Part shown: piece by piece, positions 12,896 through 27,000 of the stretch
How positions within the stretch are numbered: position 1 is the stretch's first letter
Layout of the letters: each line of letters opens with the position of its first letter
Assembly: GCA_014773175.1 (NCBI GenBank)
Contig: VXCM01001539.1
Location: forward strand, 1-64,000
Origin: Lucifuga dentata
Taxonomy: Eukaryota; Chordata; Actinopteri; Ophidiiformes; Bythitidae
DNA length: 64,000 nucleotides
Direction: 5' to 3'
Translations under genes and position numbers: made by a program
Notes under the pieces: generated by a model
Told to the model about the DNA's origin: nothing
The model's database searches: none
What the model saw: the letters and a program-made list of their open reading frames with translations, nothing else

Positions 12896-13763
12896 AGCAA
12901 TTGGGAAGTTTAACCATCAAATTTATCCAATGCAGATAAATCCAATATGACAGGAATCAGCCTCATTCTAACCTGTCCTGTCTGATCTTTTATCAGGTGG
13001 TATACAATCATGATTCATACTCATTCACAACACTTTAACAAGATATTCAATTAGACAGCTTCCATTTCCCAACTTGTTCTTTGAACCGTCATATTTCACC
13101 GGACCGCTCGGGTAGAATTTAAGAGGTTCTAACACACAAAAGTAGAATAAATGGATTGTGCTAAGGCAACACCAACTCTAAATCAAATGAAATTACCTTG
13201 TTAGTATTCAGGGAAACTTTGAGGAGGAAAAAATAATTGCCATTAGTCATCAAAAAAACTAACACAGACGTGTGGATGCACACGCACAGTTTTCCCTGAA
13301 TGTCTCTCACATCCTTCTGCACATGCCAATGTCCACATGCTTCCAAAAACTTCCTGTTTGATGTGAGTTATGCTAATCTCTCTCTCTCTCTCTCTCCCCC
13401 CCACTCTGTCTCTCTCTCACACACACAACACACAAATGAATGACATCTTCAAAACTAGTCGAAAGTTGTGCATGTGATATGAATTATGCATGTTTATAGT
13501 CTTTTATCATCTAAATGCATGTCTTTCTATTTGTCAGCTTGTGTGTGTACTTTGCATTCATTTGGGACCCAAGATCCACCCCGTGGAATTGTGATGGTCG
13601 AGAGAGAGGAAGAAAAGAAGAGGAGAGAGAGAGAGAGAGAGAGAATTTTAATGAGGAGGTTTTACGATAGCCCGTTGCAGGCAGCTGGGCAATACACACA
13701 CACACAGATACAGATGTTTTTAGCTGAAACATGCTAAATTATTCAGTGAGGGCATGCTGACAT

Positions 13764-13795
13764 GCGCGCGCGCGCACACACACACACACACACAC
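13764..13795. repeat. (CG)n(CA)n microsatellite
   Basis: An alternating purine-pyrimidine run of CG followed by CA units, a sequence type prone to Z-DNA. Confidence 0.95.
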
Positions 13796-16299
13796 AAACA
13801 CAAAACATACAGAAGACAGAGAAGAGAAATGGAATGATGGAAAAGTGAGATGCCCTCTAGTGCTCCCTTTGTACCAGGGAATGTAAATATTTCATTAGAA
13901 GAAACCCGGCTCTCTCCCTCCATGCCTTCATCTCCAGACTCCATCCTGTGTCCTCTGGCCATGTTCCCCTGACACCACCCTTCCTGCTTCTCTCAGCTCA
14001 TCTATTTGACCCAGTGAAGGGCAAACAGCTCAGACAGACGGGCTGAATCCCAGAGCACTCACTTCCTGTCCCCGTCTGTCCCATTAACTCAGTTTTTGCA
14101 CTCATGTGGCTGTGCACGCCACGTTTACGAGGATCCCACAGTCTTTGCTCAGTTAGACCAAATGAGCAATTCACCCCTTCGCTCCCTTTTCCTTCAGTAA
14201 ACCTGCAGTGATGGACATTAACAATCAAGGGTTTTAGAAAATTCATAATGGAAAATATATTACTCTTGCTACTACACAATTTTCATCAATGGATCAGAGA
14301 GTGATGTGGGTTGGACTGTTCTTTCTCTTTTTCATTTTGGTGTCACCAGGCACATAAGGCCTCTTTTGTAGACATGAGTGGCCCTCTGTAGCTCTGCCAA
14401 AGCCTATATGAGCCGGGTTGTTCAGGGTTCTTGTCTGGCCTTCACAGTTGACGTCATGGCCCAGGACCAAGGTCCCACTGTAAGTCGTCCTATCTGGCAG
14501 TGCCCTCCTCCTCCCCCGATGCCCAACTCCCACAACAAGAGTGGAAGGAGTTGTGAGTTAGCATTAAAAACATTTCAAGCCACCAGAGGGGTACCAGAGT
14601 ATATAATTAGCTGTGACTGTGTGTGTGTGTGTGGCTGTGAGTATGTGCATGCGTGCTGGGGATACAGAGATAAAGCTGAGCTACCTAAGTTAAATCTATC
14701 TAAGTTAATATCTACCTGAGTTAGCCATCTAAGTTACAATGGAATTAGTTAATAATAAGGTACATACATAACTACTGTATCTTCAGTAACCAATCACAAA
14801 CAAGTAGCCATTCACCAGCACAATTAGATATACAGTAAGTTTGTACTGGTTTTTAAGATAGACACTATTATAGTATATTATTTTTTGCTCAAGGATGTGT
14901 ATTTTTAAAATCATTATTAATTAATAGTTAACTCTGGGTATATGGACTGTATGTTTGTGTGCATGCATGTGTGAAAGGAAAGACCATGCCTGCTTACCTG
15001 CTCTCTCTTTCTCTGTGCGCGTTTGTGTGTGTGTGTGTGTGTGTGCGCACCACACACATGATAAAGTGGAGGCAGAGGACAAGGGCTGCTGTGATACAGT
15101 GGAGAAGTGAGTGATTAGAGCAATGAACGGAGGGAGCGAGCATCGTAATTAGAAGTGTCACGCTCCCTGGCGAGCCTCACGATATCAGCGTGATTACAAT
15201 GTGTGATTTATAAGCTCCAAATGCTTCTATCGCTCTTGTTAAGCAAACTTGCCAAATATCACAACACTTTAACTTTTCATGTTTTAGGTTGTTTTTCTCT
15301 TTTTCACTCAAGTTCTGACTCTAACACCTGTTTTTTTGCTGTTTCTGAAGCGTTCTCTCCTCTGCCCTTACATCATTATCTCTTTTCCTTTGGGGCGCTG
15401 CTGTCTCATCCAGGTAGTCCCGAGGGGTTTCACAGATTCACAGTTTTTTCCCTCTTCTGTTTATCAACATGCATGTGCAAATAAATTGAACCTCATACAG
15501 ACAAGAAGGCAGATTTTCAAAAGGATATACAGTAAAGCGGGATCTGGATATAAACAGAGCAATGTGCTCACACAAACCAAACATGCCCCTTACAATCAAA
15601 AAGTGCTCTAGCATATTCAGTTTTACGCTCATCTCTGTCCGCCTTTCATCCAGCTTTTGGACCTGCACTGCATACAGGCTGTATTTTTCCTTTTGAAGTA
15701 GCTCCTTAATAAAAAGGTTTAGGTGAGGCAGTGTGCAGATGAGGTTTAAGAAAAGTGCAAAGCGTTCCTAAATGTTGAGATGTTTCTTTGAAAATCGGCT
15801 CATAAATAATAATCTGGACCCGACAACTTGGAGGAAGACCAAGCAAATGGCAGTTGACAAGTGTTGAGTTATTTCTCATCCTTATTAATATTCTTTATAG
15901 GCAGGATGATAGGATATGAAAAGATGAAATGAAAGGGAAAAAGGGAACGCTCGCTTTGAGAGGCAAAGAAAACAGGTACATTCCTAACTGCCTCATCTAC
16001 AGATCAAATAAAAAAATTTAGAACTAGGTATCGCTGCTCCTTAAACAAATGATTTTCATGCATTTATTGTGGGTTTATACCCATCCTGAATGTCACAGAC
16101 GCATTCAAATACAACTAGTACTGTCTCAGTGTGTTCTTACAGTTTGTTTTGACCAGCATTCATTGCACTGTGTTCAGTGTTACCGTAGAGCTCATTTTCA
16201 GTTTTTATTTTCAAACATGCCAAAATAATCTTGTTTTCAAAAATCCAATTATTGACCAATCAGGCTTGTGCACGTAAAGATATTCTACGATTACCTGGC

Positions 16300-16866
16300 G
16301 ATCATGCATGTTTGAGCCTAATACAATCCACTTTCATACATGTTATGTTACTGACAATCATTTCCCAAAGGATAAAACCGCATTTCAGCTTTCCTGATAT
16401 TTTGCAAAATCTCTTAATCTTTCAAAACCAAATATTCAACAATACACCCACCTTAAAAATCAATGTTTCACCTGCTAATATTTACGCAGCCTTATGAAGT
16501 CATGGTCTTTAAATTTTTCGATAAATGCAGGTCTTGTTTTGGGACTATATTCCCACATACCGTATGTACTATATATTCACTCCGTGCTTTTTATTGCGCT
16601 TAAACACTAAAATTATGTAACTTTGAAAAAACCCTGAATACGTGATGGATTACCTATCCCAAGAACATTTCAAGTATCAACAAGTTGATTTTAATAGCAT
16701 ACCAGAATGAATTGAAACCAATGGTGGTCTGGAAGGTAGGAAAACATTTTTTTTTAACTCACTGTTCCAGTCGTATGCTTTGGGAAATGATTATCAGTAA
16801 CTTTATGTGTATGAAAATTGAAAATATTGGGCTCAAACATGCACGATCATCGGTATGGTCCTTTAA
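16300..16866 (-). mobile_element. TTAA-flanked MITE copy 2 (one end truncated)
   Basis: Homologous to the copies at 8343 and 20133 and in the same orientation as copy 1. The right end is intact (TATGGTCCT then TTAA at 16863-16866). The outermost 25 or so bases of the left end are replaced by unrelated sequence. Confidence 0.9.
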
Positions 16867-17487
16867 CCTTGTTTCTCCCTGTAATCTTCCTGTATGCATG
16901 TAAATGTCAGTGCAGCAAAATAAATTTGAGCTAGAATCTGACAAAATAAATAAATAAAAAATAAAAGTAATTCACTTGGTGAAGTTGATGATGATCATTC
17001 CCATTTTTGTTTTCTAAAGTATCTTTTGTTCTTGAGAGCAGCGTGTCTTGTTCTAACTCCATTCTGTTTTCCAGTACGGACAGCTAGCTGATTGGATTAA
17101 CTGGTGCTACTGGCTCACTGATGAACTAAAACAAACAAAATGACAACATTTACTCAGGAAGTGCTTCTGCAGTGTGATATTTGCTTCAGCTGTCTGCCTC
17201 GTCGATGCACAGAACAACAACTTTCATTAATGTATTGATTTAAAAAAAACATAGAAAACAGTGGAGTGGTATTTTAAGGAATGCTGCCATGACAGCGGCA
17301 CTAGATTACCAATACCGCTGGCTAAAAACATCAGAAAAGCAAATACAAATCCAGTTACTTGATTCCCTTTGTGTTCATCTCTCTTTTAAGCACCTTATCT
17401 CAGGAGAAAAAATTAAAATGACTTTGTGGAATAAGAAGCGGCACTACAACTTTAGCATCCTTTCTTTATGTCCATTTGTGTGCGTAA

Positions 17488-17519
<32 letters not shown>

Positions 17520-18876
17520 GTTGTATTCTGGTCAGTACTTAGGGTGACTCAAGATATAGCATAGCTCTGTCTTGGTCACTCTTGGGTCACACCAATGGGG
17601 CTTAGAGAGCAAAATGCGAAAGTAATTCAATGATGTGTCAGTTCAAGAGATGTTAAGTGTATTTCTGTGTGTGTGTGTGTGTATGTATGTATAGGATGTT
17701 GTAATTTCTACATTTAATTTTTGCAGTTCCGATTAAATTTATGTAATAGTGCTTATGCCACTGCCATTGGGCATATTTGCTCATGCATGTATGCACATAA
17801 ATACGGTTCACGAAGATCTGATCCAAATTAAAAATATGATTCTGATTCCTAACGGGAGTGTTCTCTCTCACATACACACACAAACATACTATACATGTGC
17901 ATAAGGGACAGGGCTGCAAAGGTGGTGAGTGGTTTAAAGCCATGAAATGAAAGTAAAATTTGCAGTGCATCAAATTTGAGCCAGTGGTGAGATGGTTGGG
18001 CTGAGAAGATTTACATTCAGAGAAGAACAAATCTTGGCGGGTAAGACACGTCTCAGGGAGCGGAGTAGGATCATATTGTTGAGGTAAAGACGAGAAAAAT
18101 GGGTGTGGGTGTAGGATTGTGGTCCCTAGGGGACACGCTGTCTACACCAGCGATATGAGGCTCAGACAGAGGATTAGTGTTTCTGCTGTGTAATCAATTT
18201 GCTGTCTGGATCCCAATGCACACATCCCTAAACATTCACGCTTTGCCTGATCATATAAAAATCTCTCTGCTTCTGCTCCCTCTTCCTTCCTCCTCTGATT
18301 TCATTTGCATTTAATCTCTTTCCTCAATTCACTTGGAATGTCCAATCTCCACTGCTTGATCAAACCTGTTAAATTGTCCAGAACATCCCTTTACATCTTT
18401 CTTTGTTTCCAAGTAACATTATCTCCGCTACCCTCTCTTTCCTTCTTGCAGCGCTGCATTCCAAATGTAAGCCATTTTAATCTAGCTACAGCAACAGAAG
18501 CAACTTGAGGAATAATTATATTAATATATGTGTGTTTGGGGGGGGAANATGTAGAGGTTAACCTTGACCAAGGGTAGACTATTAACTTCATTTCACCCTT
18601 GGGTCCAAGCTTGCTGCCATCTGCTGCAGAGTTAGTGTCATAGTCATAGTGTCATTAGCCAATCACTAACCTATTTCAGTTTGGCAAACTATGCAAAATT
18701 TGTTATGACTTTATTTCCTTTTATAAAGTAATGCAAAATATAGAACTAATGCATTCAAATCTAATACAATGCAACCAGCATCACAATGATATTAAATGTA
18801 AAAGTGCTGTTTGCTTGACTTTAGATGCATGTTGTATCAGTTATTTAAAAAAACCATCTATCAAAAACATCAGATA
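16867..18876. other. Non-coding region
   Basis: No gene is recognised. (GT)n runs occur at about 17485-17516 and 17664-17690, and a single N at 18548 follows a short G run. Confidence 0.7.
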
Positions 18877-19442
18877 TTAAAGGGCAATATCAGTGATTTT
18901 GCAAGTTTGAGCCCAATATATACAACCCACATAATTACTGCCAATATTTTACAAACCACACTATTGGAGTGGTAAATTTTCTTCCTACCTTCCTGACTGC
19001 CACTGGTTTCAGTTAATTCTATTAAAATCAACTTAACTAGAGACTTGAAACGCACTTGAGATAATTAATCCATCACAGTGAACACTGTCTATTAAGTTTT
19101 TTTGCCAAAGTAATTATTTAATTGGTCCAAGATAGAGCTGCATGGAAGACAATGTATGTCTCCACCAGGGAATATAGTCCCAAACCAAGACAGCTTTTAC
19201 CAAGAAATTTAAAAACCACCGTTCCCTCTACATTTGCACATACATGTTAGCAGGCAAAACACTGAATTTTAAGGTGGGTGTACTACCTTTGATTTTGAAA
19301 GAATAGGGGATTTGGAAAAATAACAAAAAAACAAAAACACAGTTTATGTTTTGAAAATTGTCAGCAACGCAATGTAATGTAATGTGTATGAGGGTAGTAT
19401 TTACTGGGTTTAAACATGGAATTTGTCAGTATGGTCCTTTAA
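18877..19442 (+). mobile_element. TTAA-flanked MITE copy 3 (diverged)
   Basis: Flanked by TTAA on both sides (18877-18880 and 19439-19442), 566 bases. The left end reads AGGGCAATATCAG and the right end CAGTATGGTCCT. It carries GAGCCCAATATATACAAC where other copies have GAGCCTAATATATT, and so forms a subfamily with the 57.8 kb copy. Confidence 0.88.
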
Positions 19443-20132
19443 AGTGCATTTTGTGGCTGACTATTTTCCAATTCAGCCAAAAGTCTCACAAAGGAGTTTC
19501 TAGTCTCTGGGGCCAGACAGACTGGTATTTGCTGAATTTATCTGAGTTTTTGTGTGTGTTTGTGTCTGTAGCAGGGAGGAGTACTTTGAGATTAAAGCCC
19601 AGAGAGACAGTCAGGGGGGAGGTGGGAACANTAGGAGCACTCCTGCTCTGGGTGAATGAGACAGAGAGGTTTTCACGTCAACAGATCAATAAGTGTGAGG
19701 ATGGGAGAGGACTATCCATTTCAGATTGTCTGGCACTGACAGAGATAGGGTTGAAGGATGTAGTTGAGGCAAAAGGCGACACAAACAAAGTGTAATAGCA
19801 GCTGGAAAATATCTGTATGATCCAGTTTTGCACTTCATCTTGCACAGGCCTGCATACACACATAAGCAACTTTTTTTTTTTTTTGTATAAATGTGAATAC
19901 TATACTCATAAGACATGACCCCAATAATGACAACTTGACCTAACAAGAGCATGTGCATGTGGTACACACACACGCACACACATACACACACAGTTCCAGC
20001 CTGTCAGCGACTGTCTGCAGTCCTCGTATTGGAGTAGGCAGATTGTCACCTCTTCTGATTCCAGTGGGCATACGTGGATAAGAGCTACTAATTGCCTTGC
20101 TGGGGCATAAACGTGACTCGCATGTGACAGGA
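19443..20132. other. Non-coding region between MITE copies 3 and 4
   Basis: No gene is recognised. A single N lies at 19631 and a short (CA)n near 19966-19990. Confidence 0.7.
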
Positions 20133-20712
20133 TTAAAGGACCATACTGGCCATTTTGCATGTTTGAGCCTAATATATTCAATTTTCATACATGCAACATT
20201 ACTGACAATCATTTCCCAAAGCATACTACTGGAACGGTGAGTTACAATTTTTTTCCTACCCTCCAGTCCAACATTGGTTTCAGTTCATTCTGGTACGCTA
20301 TTAAAATCAACTTATTGATACTTGTAATGTTCTTGGGATAGGTAATCCATCATTGCGAACAAGACGTATATTCAGGTTTTTTCGAAGTTATGTAATTTTA
20401 GCATTTAAGCACAAAAAAAGCGCGGAGTGAATGTATATTCCACCGGAGAATATAGTCCCAGAAGAAGACCTGCGTTTATGGAAAAATTTAAATGAGCAGC
20501 ATGACTTCATAAGGCTGCAGGTGAAACATCGATTTTTAAGGTGGGCGTATCACTTGAATATTTGATTTTGAAAGATTAAGATATTTTGCTAAATATCAGG
20601 AGAGCTGAAATACAGTTTTATCCTTTGGGAAATGATTGTCAGTAACATAACATGTATGAAAATTTAACATATTAGGCTCAAACATGCAAAATGGCCGGTA
20701 TGGTCCTTTTAA
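20133..20712 (+). mobile_element. TTAA-flanked MITE copy 4 (reference copy)
   Basis: The best preserved copy, 580 bases, with TTAA at 20133-20136 and 20709-20712. The outer 90 or so bases at each end are inverted repeats of one another, from AGGACCATAC to TCATTTCCCAAAG; the inner 400 bases are unique and non-coding. A TTAA target is the piggyBac preference, but the AGGACCA terminus is not the usual piggyBac CCC start, so the superfamily is not settled. Confidence 0.93.
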
Positions 20713-20981
20713 GTTTGGAGGCATGGGAAGCTGATGTGCATCGGTGACTGTTGTGAGTGAAGAACTGAATGGTGGGAGCATGGAGGGAAAAGAAGAGAAA
20801 GTGTGTATCTGTGTGTGTTATGCAGGATGAATATTTTTAGTCTCATGCTTGATGATACAAAGATCTGAGTGAGGAGGATTTGAAGGATCCTTAGTCACTG
20901 TTCTGCTGCTACTAAAAAAAGGTGAGCATGAATCACACTGGCAGTCTTACCTTGGCCTGGCCTCAATGTCGCGCTGAAACC

Positions 20982-21039
<58 letters not shown>

Positions 21040-24000
21040 AAAACCTTTGCAGAGGTGTGAAAAACTCATCAAGTAAACAACATAATTTACAGCAACTTGA
21101 TCCACAGCTGGTGTGGCTCTAAATCTGACCAATTTTTTTTTCACTTTCATTAACCAAATTGTGCTTTTGTATATTCATGACAACCAGTGTGGAACAAAGC
21201 ACCAAGTGAGGTGCAAACTGCTTTTCCTATTTTATTTTGATTGGGGTTAAAAAAAAGTTCACTGTCAAAATGAAAAACATGCAAGCTGACAGAACATTTA
21301 CAAGAAAAAAGTTTATGTGTTAAATACAAAACTGAAACAAATGTCAAATCCCGTTTATTCCTAGAAAATATAAAGACACGATTAACAGAACTATAAGCAA
21401 AATTATAGTTGTGATCTTAAATATATTATAGACCCTTTTTCTAAGTATTTATCATGCCAAACATATAATTCATGCATGTAGCACTCTTGACACTGCTGCG
21501 ATGTACTATAGCTCAGCTATTTGTTACTATAGCCTTGCTGAGCTCAATTGGCCTTTTTTCAGCAGGGAGGACCTTGAGCACACTACAGGCTACTTTGCTA
21601 CCTTTAATATTCTGCCCAGCATTGATTGCAGCACTGGACCTTGACTACGGCACTAAGATGGCTGCAGCAGAAAAGGGTTATGACATTGTGTAACTAACAG
21701 CATCTTGTAAGCAGCGGCTCCTTGGCAGCATAGCAGAAGAAAGGAGAACTGATGAGCGGAGACCGTCTGCCTGCCTTGCTCTCTTGCATTTGGCTCTAAA
21801 TGTTATGAGCTTCAGATCTGGACAAATGTGTAGTTTAAATATTTGTCTAATAGGTTGCTGCTAAAAAAAAGTGTTAAGGCATTAAAATGGAGAAAAGAGA
21901 AAAAAGAAAGGAAAAAAAAGTGTGTGTATGTTATGGAGTTAAGGTGTTTNGAATCCCCAAAATCAAGTCTTCAAGTTTTAAATTAAAACTGTAAATCTGC
22001 TGTTGTCTCTTTGTTGAATGTTTCAAATAGCTTTATTTCATGCATTAAATCCATTAGCTTTTCATAATTCTATGAAAAGCTAATTATTATATATATATAC
22101 ACTGTATTCCATATTTACTCAGCTTGGGAGCAATATAATTATACTCGTGTGGGATCCCCATGAGAACTGGACTACAGCCATTCATAGTATTTTGGTGAAT
22201 AAACAGTTCTGTTATTATCTAAGTATTGATTTAGTAATGAATATTTCTGACATTCATTGCCTTAATATACGGTGAGAAAAAAAAATGTTATTATTGATCC
22301 AATGTCTACTTTTTCCATTTGGTCCAATTAATTTTTTTTTAGTTCCACTGCCTGCAAAATCAACTGAAACTGTGTTAGAAAAAGCTCTCAGCTATGTTTT
22401 GTAGTTCTGATTGTAATTGCCTCAGCTATCTTTTTACCTGTATGGAGAAAACTCATACCTTGACAGCAGAATATATTAGATTCATACTTCCTGCATTATT
22501 TGCATGGCCTTGGGCAGTTCAATCAATAAGTGCAAAAGTAAATTAGTCTTTCAAAGTTAAAAAACAAACAAACAAAAAAAAGAACTCTAGACTCTTGGTG
22601 TCTGTCATAACAGATGCAGCCTGAAGCTGCTTCATTCATGAATTCACAAATTCATGCTGTTGTTGAATGAGAACAATGTTCTTGAGCTTTTGAAATTAAC
22701 TGAACTTTTTTTTTTTTTAGCTTTTTCTATAAACGTATTTCAGACTCCAAATGTTTTCCTCGCCTCTGCAGATAGGCAAGCCCTGTTTCCAATTAAATTA
22801 TGATAACCTGGACATATAACAGCTGAAGTGATTGTGTGTTTTTAAAATAACTCAAACATCAACTATTTATCTGCATGAAGTAGCACTTAAAAGTGAAATG
22901 TATGAGGAGAACAAAGGGATTTTCTGTTGAGAGAACTCATTTCATTGGCATTTTTAGAGCCCTGTAGCTGACAGCTAGATGATACCTCCAGCCACGTGGA
23001 TTGTTGAATTATGCTAAGTTAGATGATTATGGTTGGAAACAGTCTGAGCTACTTTGTGACAGATGAAGATAAGCAATGAACAGTAATTAACAGCAGGGAA
23101 AGATGAGTACTACTGAGCTTCAGCCTTAGAGCAATGGTCATTAGGCAAAAGGTTGTGTTGTTCCAAATGAACCTCCCAGCAGTTCATGGTGACCTGGTCA
23201 GGACGGGGTCACCATGAGGTCACTGGTGAAGTCTCCTAACGCCCAGCTAATGAGGCATCTTGGCTTTGTTTTCATACCATGAGTCCTTCAAGCTTAAACA
23301 ACACTAAGCCTCCACCTTCATTTTTTCAAACATGGTCACACACAGGAGGAACCTTGCAGAGCCTATTTATGTCATGCACAGTGGTGCAACAGACACATGG
23401 GTACACTAATATGTGCATAGAAATACATACACATGAAACTCCAACACATTTCACATCACAGGAATGGGTATCAATGTCTCTATAGATGGTCAAGGAGGTT
23501 TACTGGGTTGTGTTACCGCAGCAACTTTTGTTATAACATGAGTATAAATTCACACCTATACCTGTACACCCATGTCTTCTCTCATTGGTGTTCAGTGTGT
23601 TTGGTATCTTCACTACACCGTTTGTGTATCTGTATGGGCGTATTTTAGATAACATACATATTTCCATTCCTGTGATACTCAGAGAGACGGATCACTTCCT
23701 GCTTCATTTCTATGTTTATTAATTGCGGCCATTAGTAAATACCCAAGTAAATGCACTTTGCAGCTGTACACAGGTATAACATCTGGCACTTTTTTTTTAT
23801 TTAGTGGCATTTAATGACTTATAAATTAGAGCGCAAAATGAAGACACTGAGCATTTTGGTAATAAACCGAGTCAGAGACTGAGACAAAACTCTTAATTGG
23901 ATGTCAGCATATCCTCCCCCAGCTCTCTTGGGTTAGTGAACTCTCAGAAATGTTTTTCTCATCCTTGCTTAACTTCTTTATTGTGCATGTGTGTGTGTCT

Positions 24001-27000
24001 GCACCTGTGTGTTCATGTGTGTGCACTAGAAAAAAAGAAAAGAGAGAGATTATTAATTGAAGCAGGGGTTTTTTTTTTTGTTTGTTTGTCTGACCTTCAA
24101 GAGGAAGACTCACCTCAATTATATGTTTTTTTTTTGTATGGAGGTGAATTATAATCAGTAGGAATATATTTTATACTTATCAGGACTGTTCTATTACACA
24201 GCTTATTAACCGGAGACTATAAGTGTAGCTTACTGGCAAATAAGATACTGTGCTTACACTAAGAAAAATAAACAGAACCAAAACAGAAAATAGGAAAATA
24301 GTGTCAACACATTTAAACTTTTAAGTCTAACAAAGCGAAGATAACATTTTGTTTCATGATTCTATTTCCATTTTACCAGTGTCAAATCAGCTTATAGTTT
24401 CATTTGTGGCATTCAACTTCCAAGCTCTATTTCACCCACACTTCTGCTATAACAAATGAGATTATGAAGTCTACAACAGCTAATGTTTGGCTGCCCATAA
24501 TCTTGTGAAGGTGTGAATGCCAAACAGCAGCAAGGACACAGTGTTACAGTCATGAAGTACCCGACACAGTGCAGCAGTACTGCAGAGGAGAGGAAAGCGA
24601 ATGATTCTAGTTCAGTGAGTCACGCACACACTATTGACATCCCTTCTTGCAGCCATTGTAGGGCAAACTGTGAGAGAGTGAGTTAATGAGTGAGTGAATA
24701 AGTAAATGAGAGAGTTAATAAGTAAATGTAAGTTACTCCCTGGAGCTATGTGGTGGTGCTATGCATCGAGAATGTACCAAGGACAAAAACTGCAGCAAGA
24801 GTTGGCAAGCTGCGGACTTGACACAAACACTAAGGCTGGGTTTATACTTGACGCTAACTCCACATGCATGTACACAAGATGGCTGACACACAGCTCCTGC
24901 ATTCGTTTGAAACATTGGTTGTGCATCTGCTAGAATTAACGCTACGTGTTCACAAGATGCAGTACCTACAAAAAACAAAAACAAAAACATGGGGGCAGTA
25001 ATATCAACTTTTGTGTCGTCAACAACGCAGTTATAGAGACAACCACAAAAATGAGTGACATGGGTTTGAGGAGAAGCTGATCGAACAAGGTGGAATTTGT
25101 TTAATGGCCTCCCGCATCATCTCCGTTGTTACCGCTTTTGCTGTTTTTTTTCCCTACTGTTGTAACATAAGTACAATGTAGATCTCCTCCATTGTCATCA
25201 TCTTTGTTTACACCGTTGAACAAAGTGGGAAGTCGTTTTTAAGGTGTTCCAGCGCAGACCAGAGACAATTTATGTTTCGGTTCCCACGTTGCCCCTGGTG
25301 GATAAGTTTTTAATCCTTGAGATTGACATAAAGTCTACAAACGAGTATGTGAGCAAAACTGTGGTGCAGTAAATGTGGGCGGACACATCTTGGTACATCA
25401 AACAACCAGATAAATTCAACAAATCTCAGTGTTTTACACATTTATAGGCTATACATAAAATTCAGCCCAGCTCACTTTGAATTGTGGACAAACCCACACA
25501 CACACAGTCAGGCAGCCTTCAGAATAAGTGAATTCTTGCAAAACCCCCTCCTCTCCACATGCTCACAACAACCCCCACACCACTTATCTAATGACCATAT
25601 ATCTCCAAAAAACACTGTCAATTTCTTCCTCCTAACAAAATGAACAAACAGGGTAGCCATCACCATTCAATTACAGCCTTAATGAACTTGGCCCAGCATG
25701 GATTCATTTCTCAGCTTGAAAAGCAATCTGCACGTCAGCCACCACCATTACTGCAGCCTTCCCTGCTCTGCTCAGCACCACCAGGGAACACTCAGGCCTC
25801 CTTGCCTGCCTATGGTGACTACAGTTTAGCAAGTGATAAATGTACCAGAGGGATATTTTAATTTGGGAGCTATGAGAAGTAAAGGCCTCCTGTTCAATGT
25901 TCAAATGAGAGGAGAGTGAAATGTTACAGAATCTGACTGTGGATGTAAGTCAGCCTGCCCTTTTGCTTGTGTTTACATATGTGTAAATGTAGAAAATGTA
26001 TAGTGTTTCTGCACACATGCTGTGTTGTGAGTGAACAGTACACTGGTATGGGAATTCTGCCTTGACCAAGAGGTTGGTATGTAATAAGAGAAGGGCCCGT
26101 GTACCCAGCTGGTGTGGGTATGTATAGCTGGCAAACAGCCAGAGGACAAACATAGTTACACTTATGCTTCATCAGCCAACAGCTCAGGCTTTATTTGCAT
26201 CTAACTAACTGTATCATACTTTAACAGCTGATCGCTCGAAAGGAAAATTCCAATTCACAATATCATGCCTATCAATGTATGCCTTAATAACTAAAGCTTG
26301 TCTCCACCTGTGCATAATGGCATCTGTTTACACATGCTACACATGCATCTACTGTTTGTAGCAAGAGCCATGGTGACTAGGCAGGCAATCCTATGACTGG
26401 CCAGCCTGGGCTCAAGCCCTCACTGCCTGACTGCCAAGACTCAACTAATAAAAGAGTGATGGTGCCAATCTTGGCAGTACTGTCCTTAGAAAAAGCTACT
26501 GTTCAGGGCTCAGTGTTTAACTAATTAATTAAGATTAATTAATTTTGGTAGGTTTCCTGCTGCTGCCCTTTCAAAGTCCTATCAGCAGACATTGTAAGTT
26601 AATGTGAAACTGATCACTAGATCAGAAGTAATGCATCTCTGGAAAAAAGTTATGTATTTATCATGTAACAACTCCTGTTTGATTCAGCTGTTTTTTTTAA
26701 CTATGTAAATTGTCTCTGTAATGGCACCAGGTTCATTCATTTCTATAATTTCACTAAGACTGTATGTCAGTGTCACTTCCTAGTTAAACTTTAATCAACT
26801 TCAAAGTCAGTAATAAGCGGATCTAATGCCTTAACGGTGCAACAGACTGTGCAACTTTTGGCTTTGCAGATGAAAGTCAACAATCAAGAAAACTGAAATG
26901 AAATCTTTGATCATCAATCAAAACTGGTGGTTCTACACTACAGTATTACACACTTGCACTGATGGATAGTTTAGCACTCTCGTGACCAAAGACAGGCAGC

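Larger units (their letters stand above)
11356..16299. other. Non-coding region with microsatellites
   Basis: No gene is recognised. It contains A/G-rich low complexity near 11466-11500, an assembly duplication at 12763-12895, and several dinucleotide repeats at 13376-13420, 13618-13645, 13764-13795 and 15025-15047. Confidence 0.7.

Noticed and set aside
19358..19795. 145-codon plus-strand frame
   Set aside because: Starts inside MITE copy 3 and runs through an N; chance frame.
26365..26445. tRNA-like B-box (GGGCTCAAGCCCT) suggesting a tRNA or SINE
   Set aside because: No acceptable A-box or cloverleaf stems could be drawn and no tail was visible; chance resemblance is more likely.
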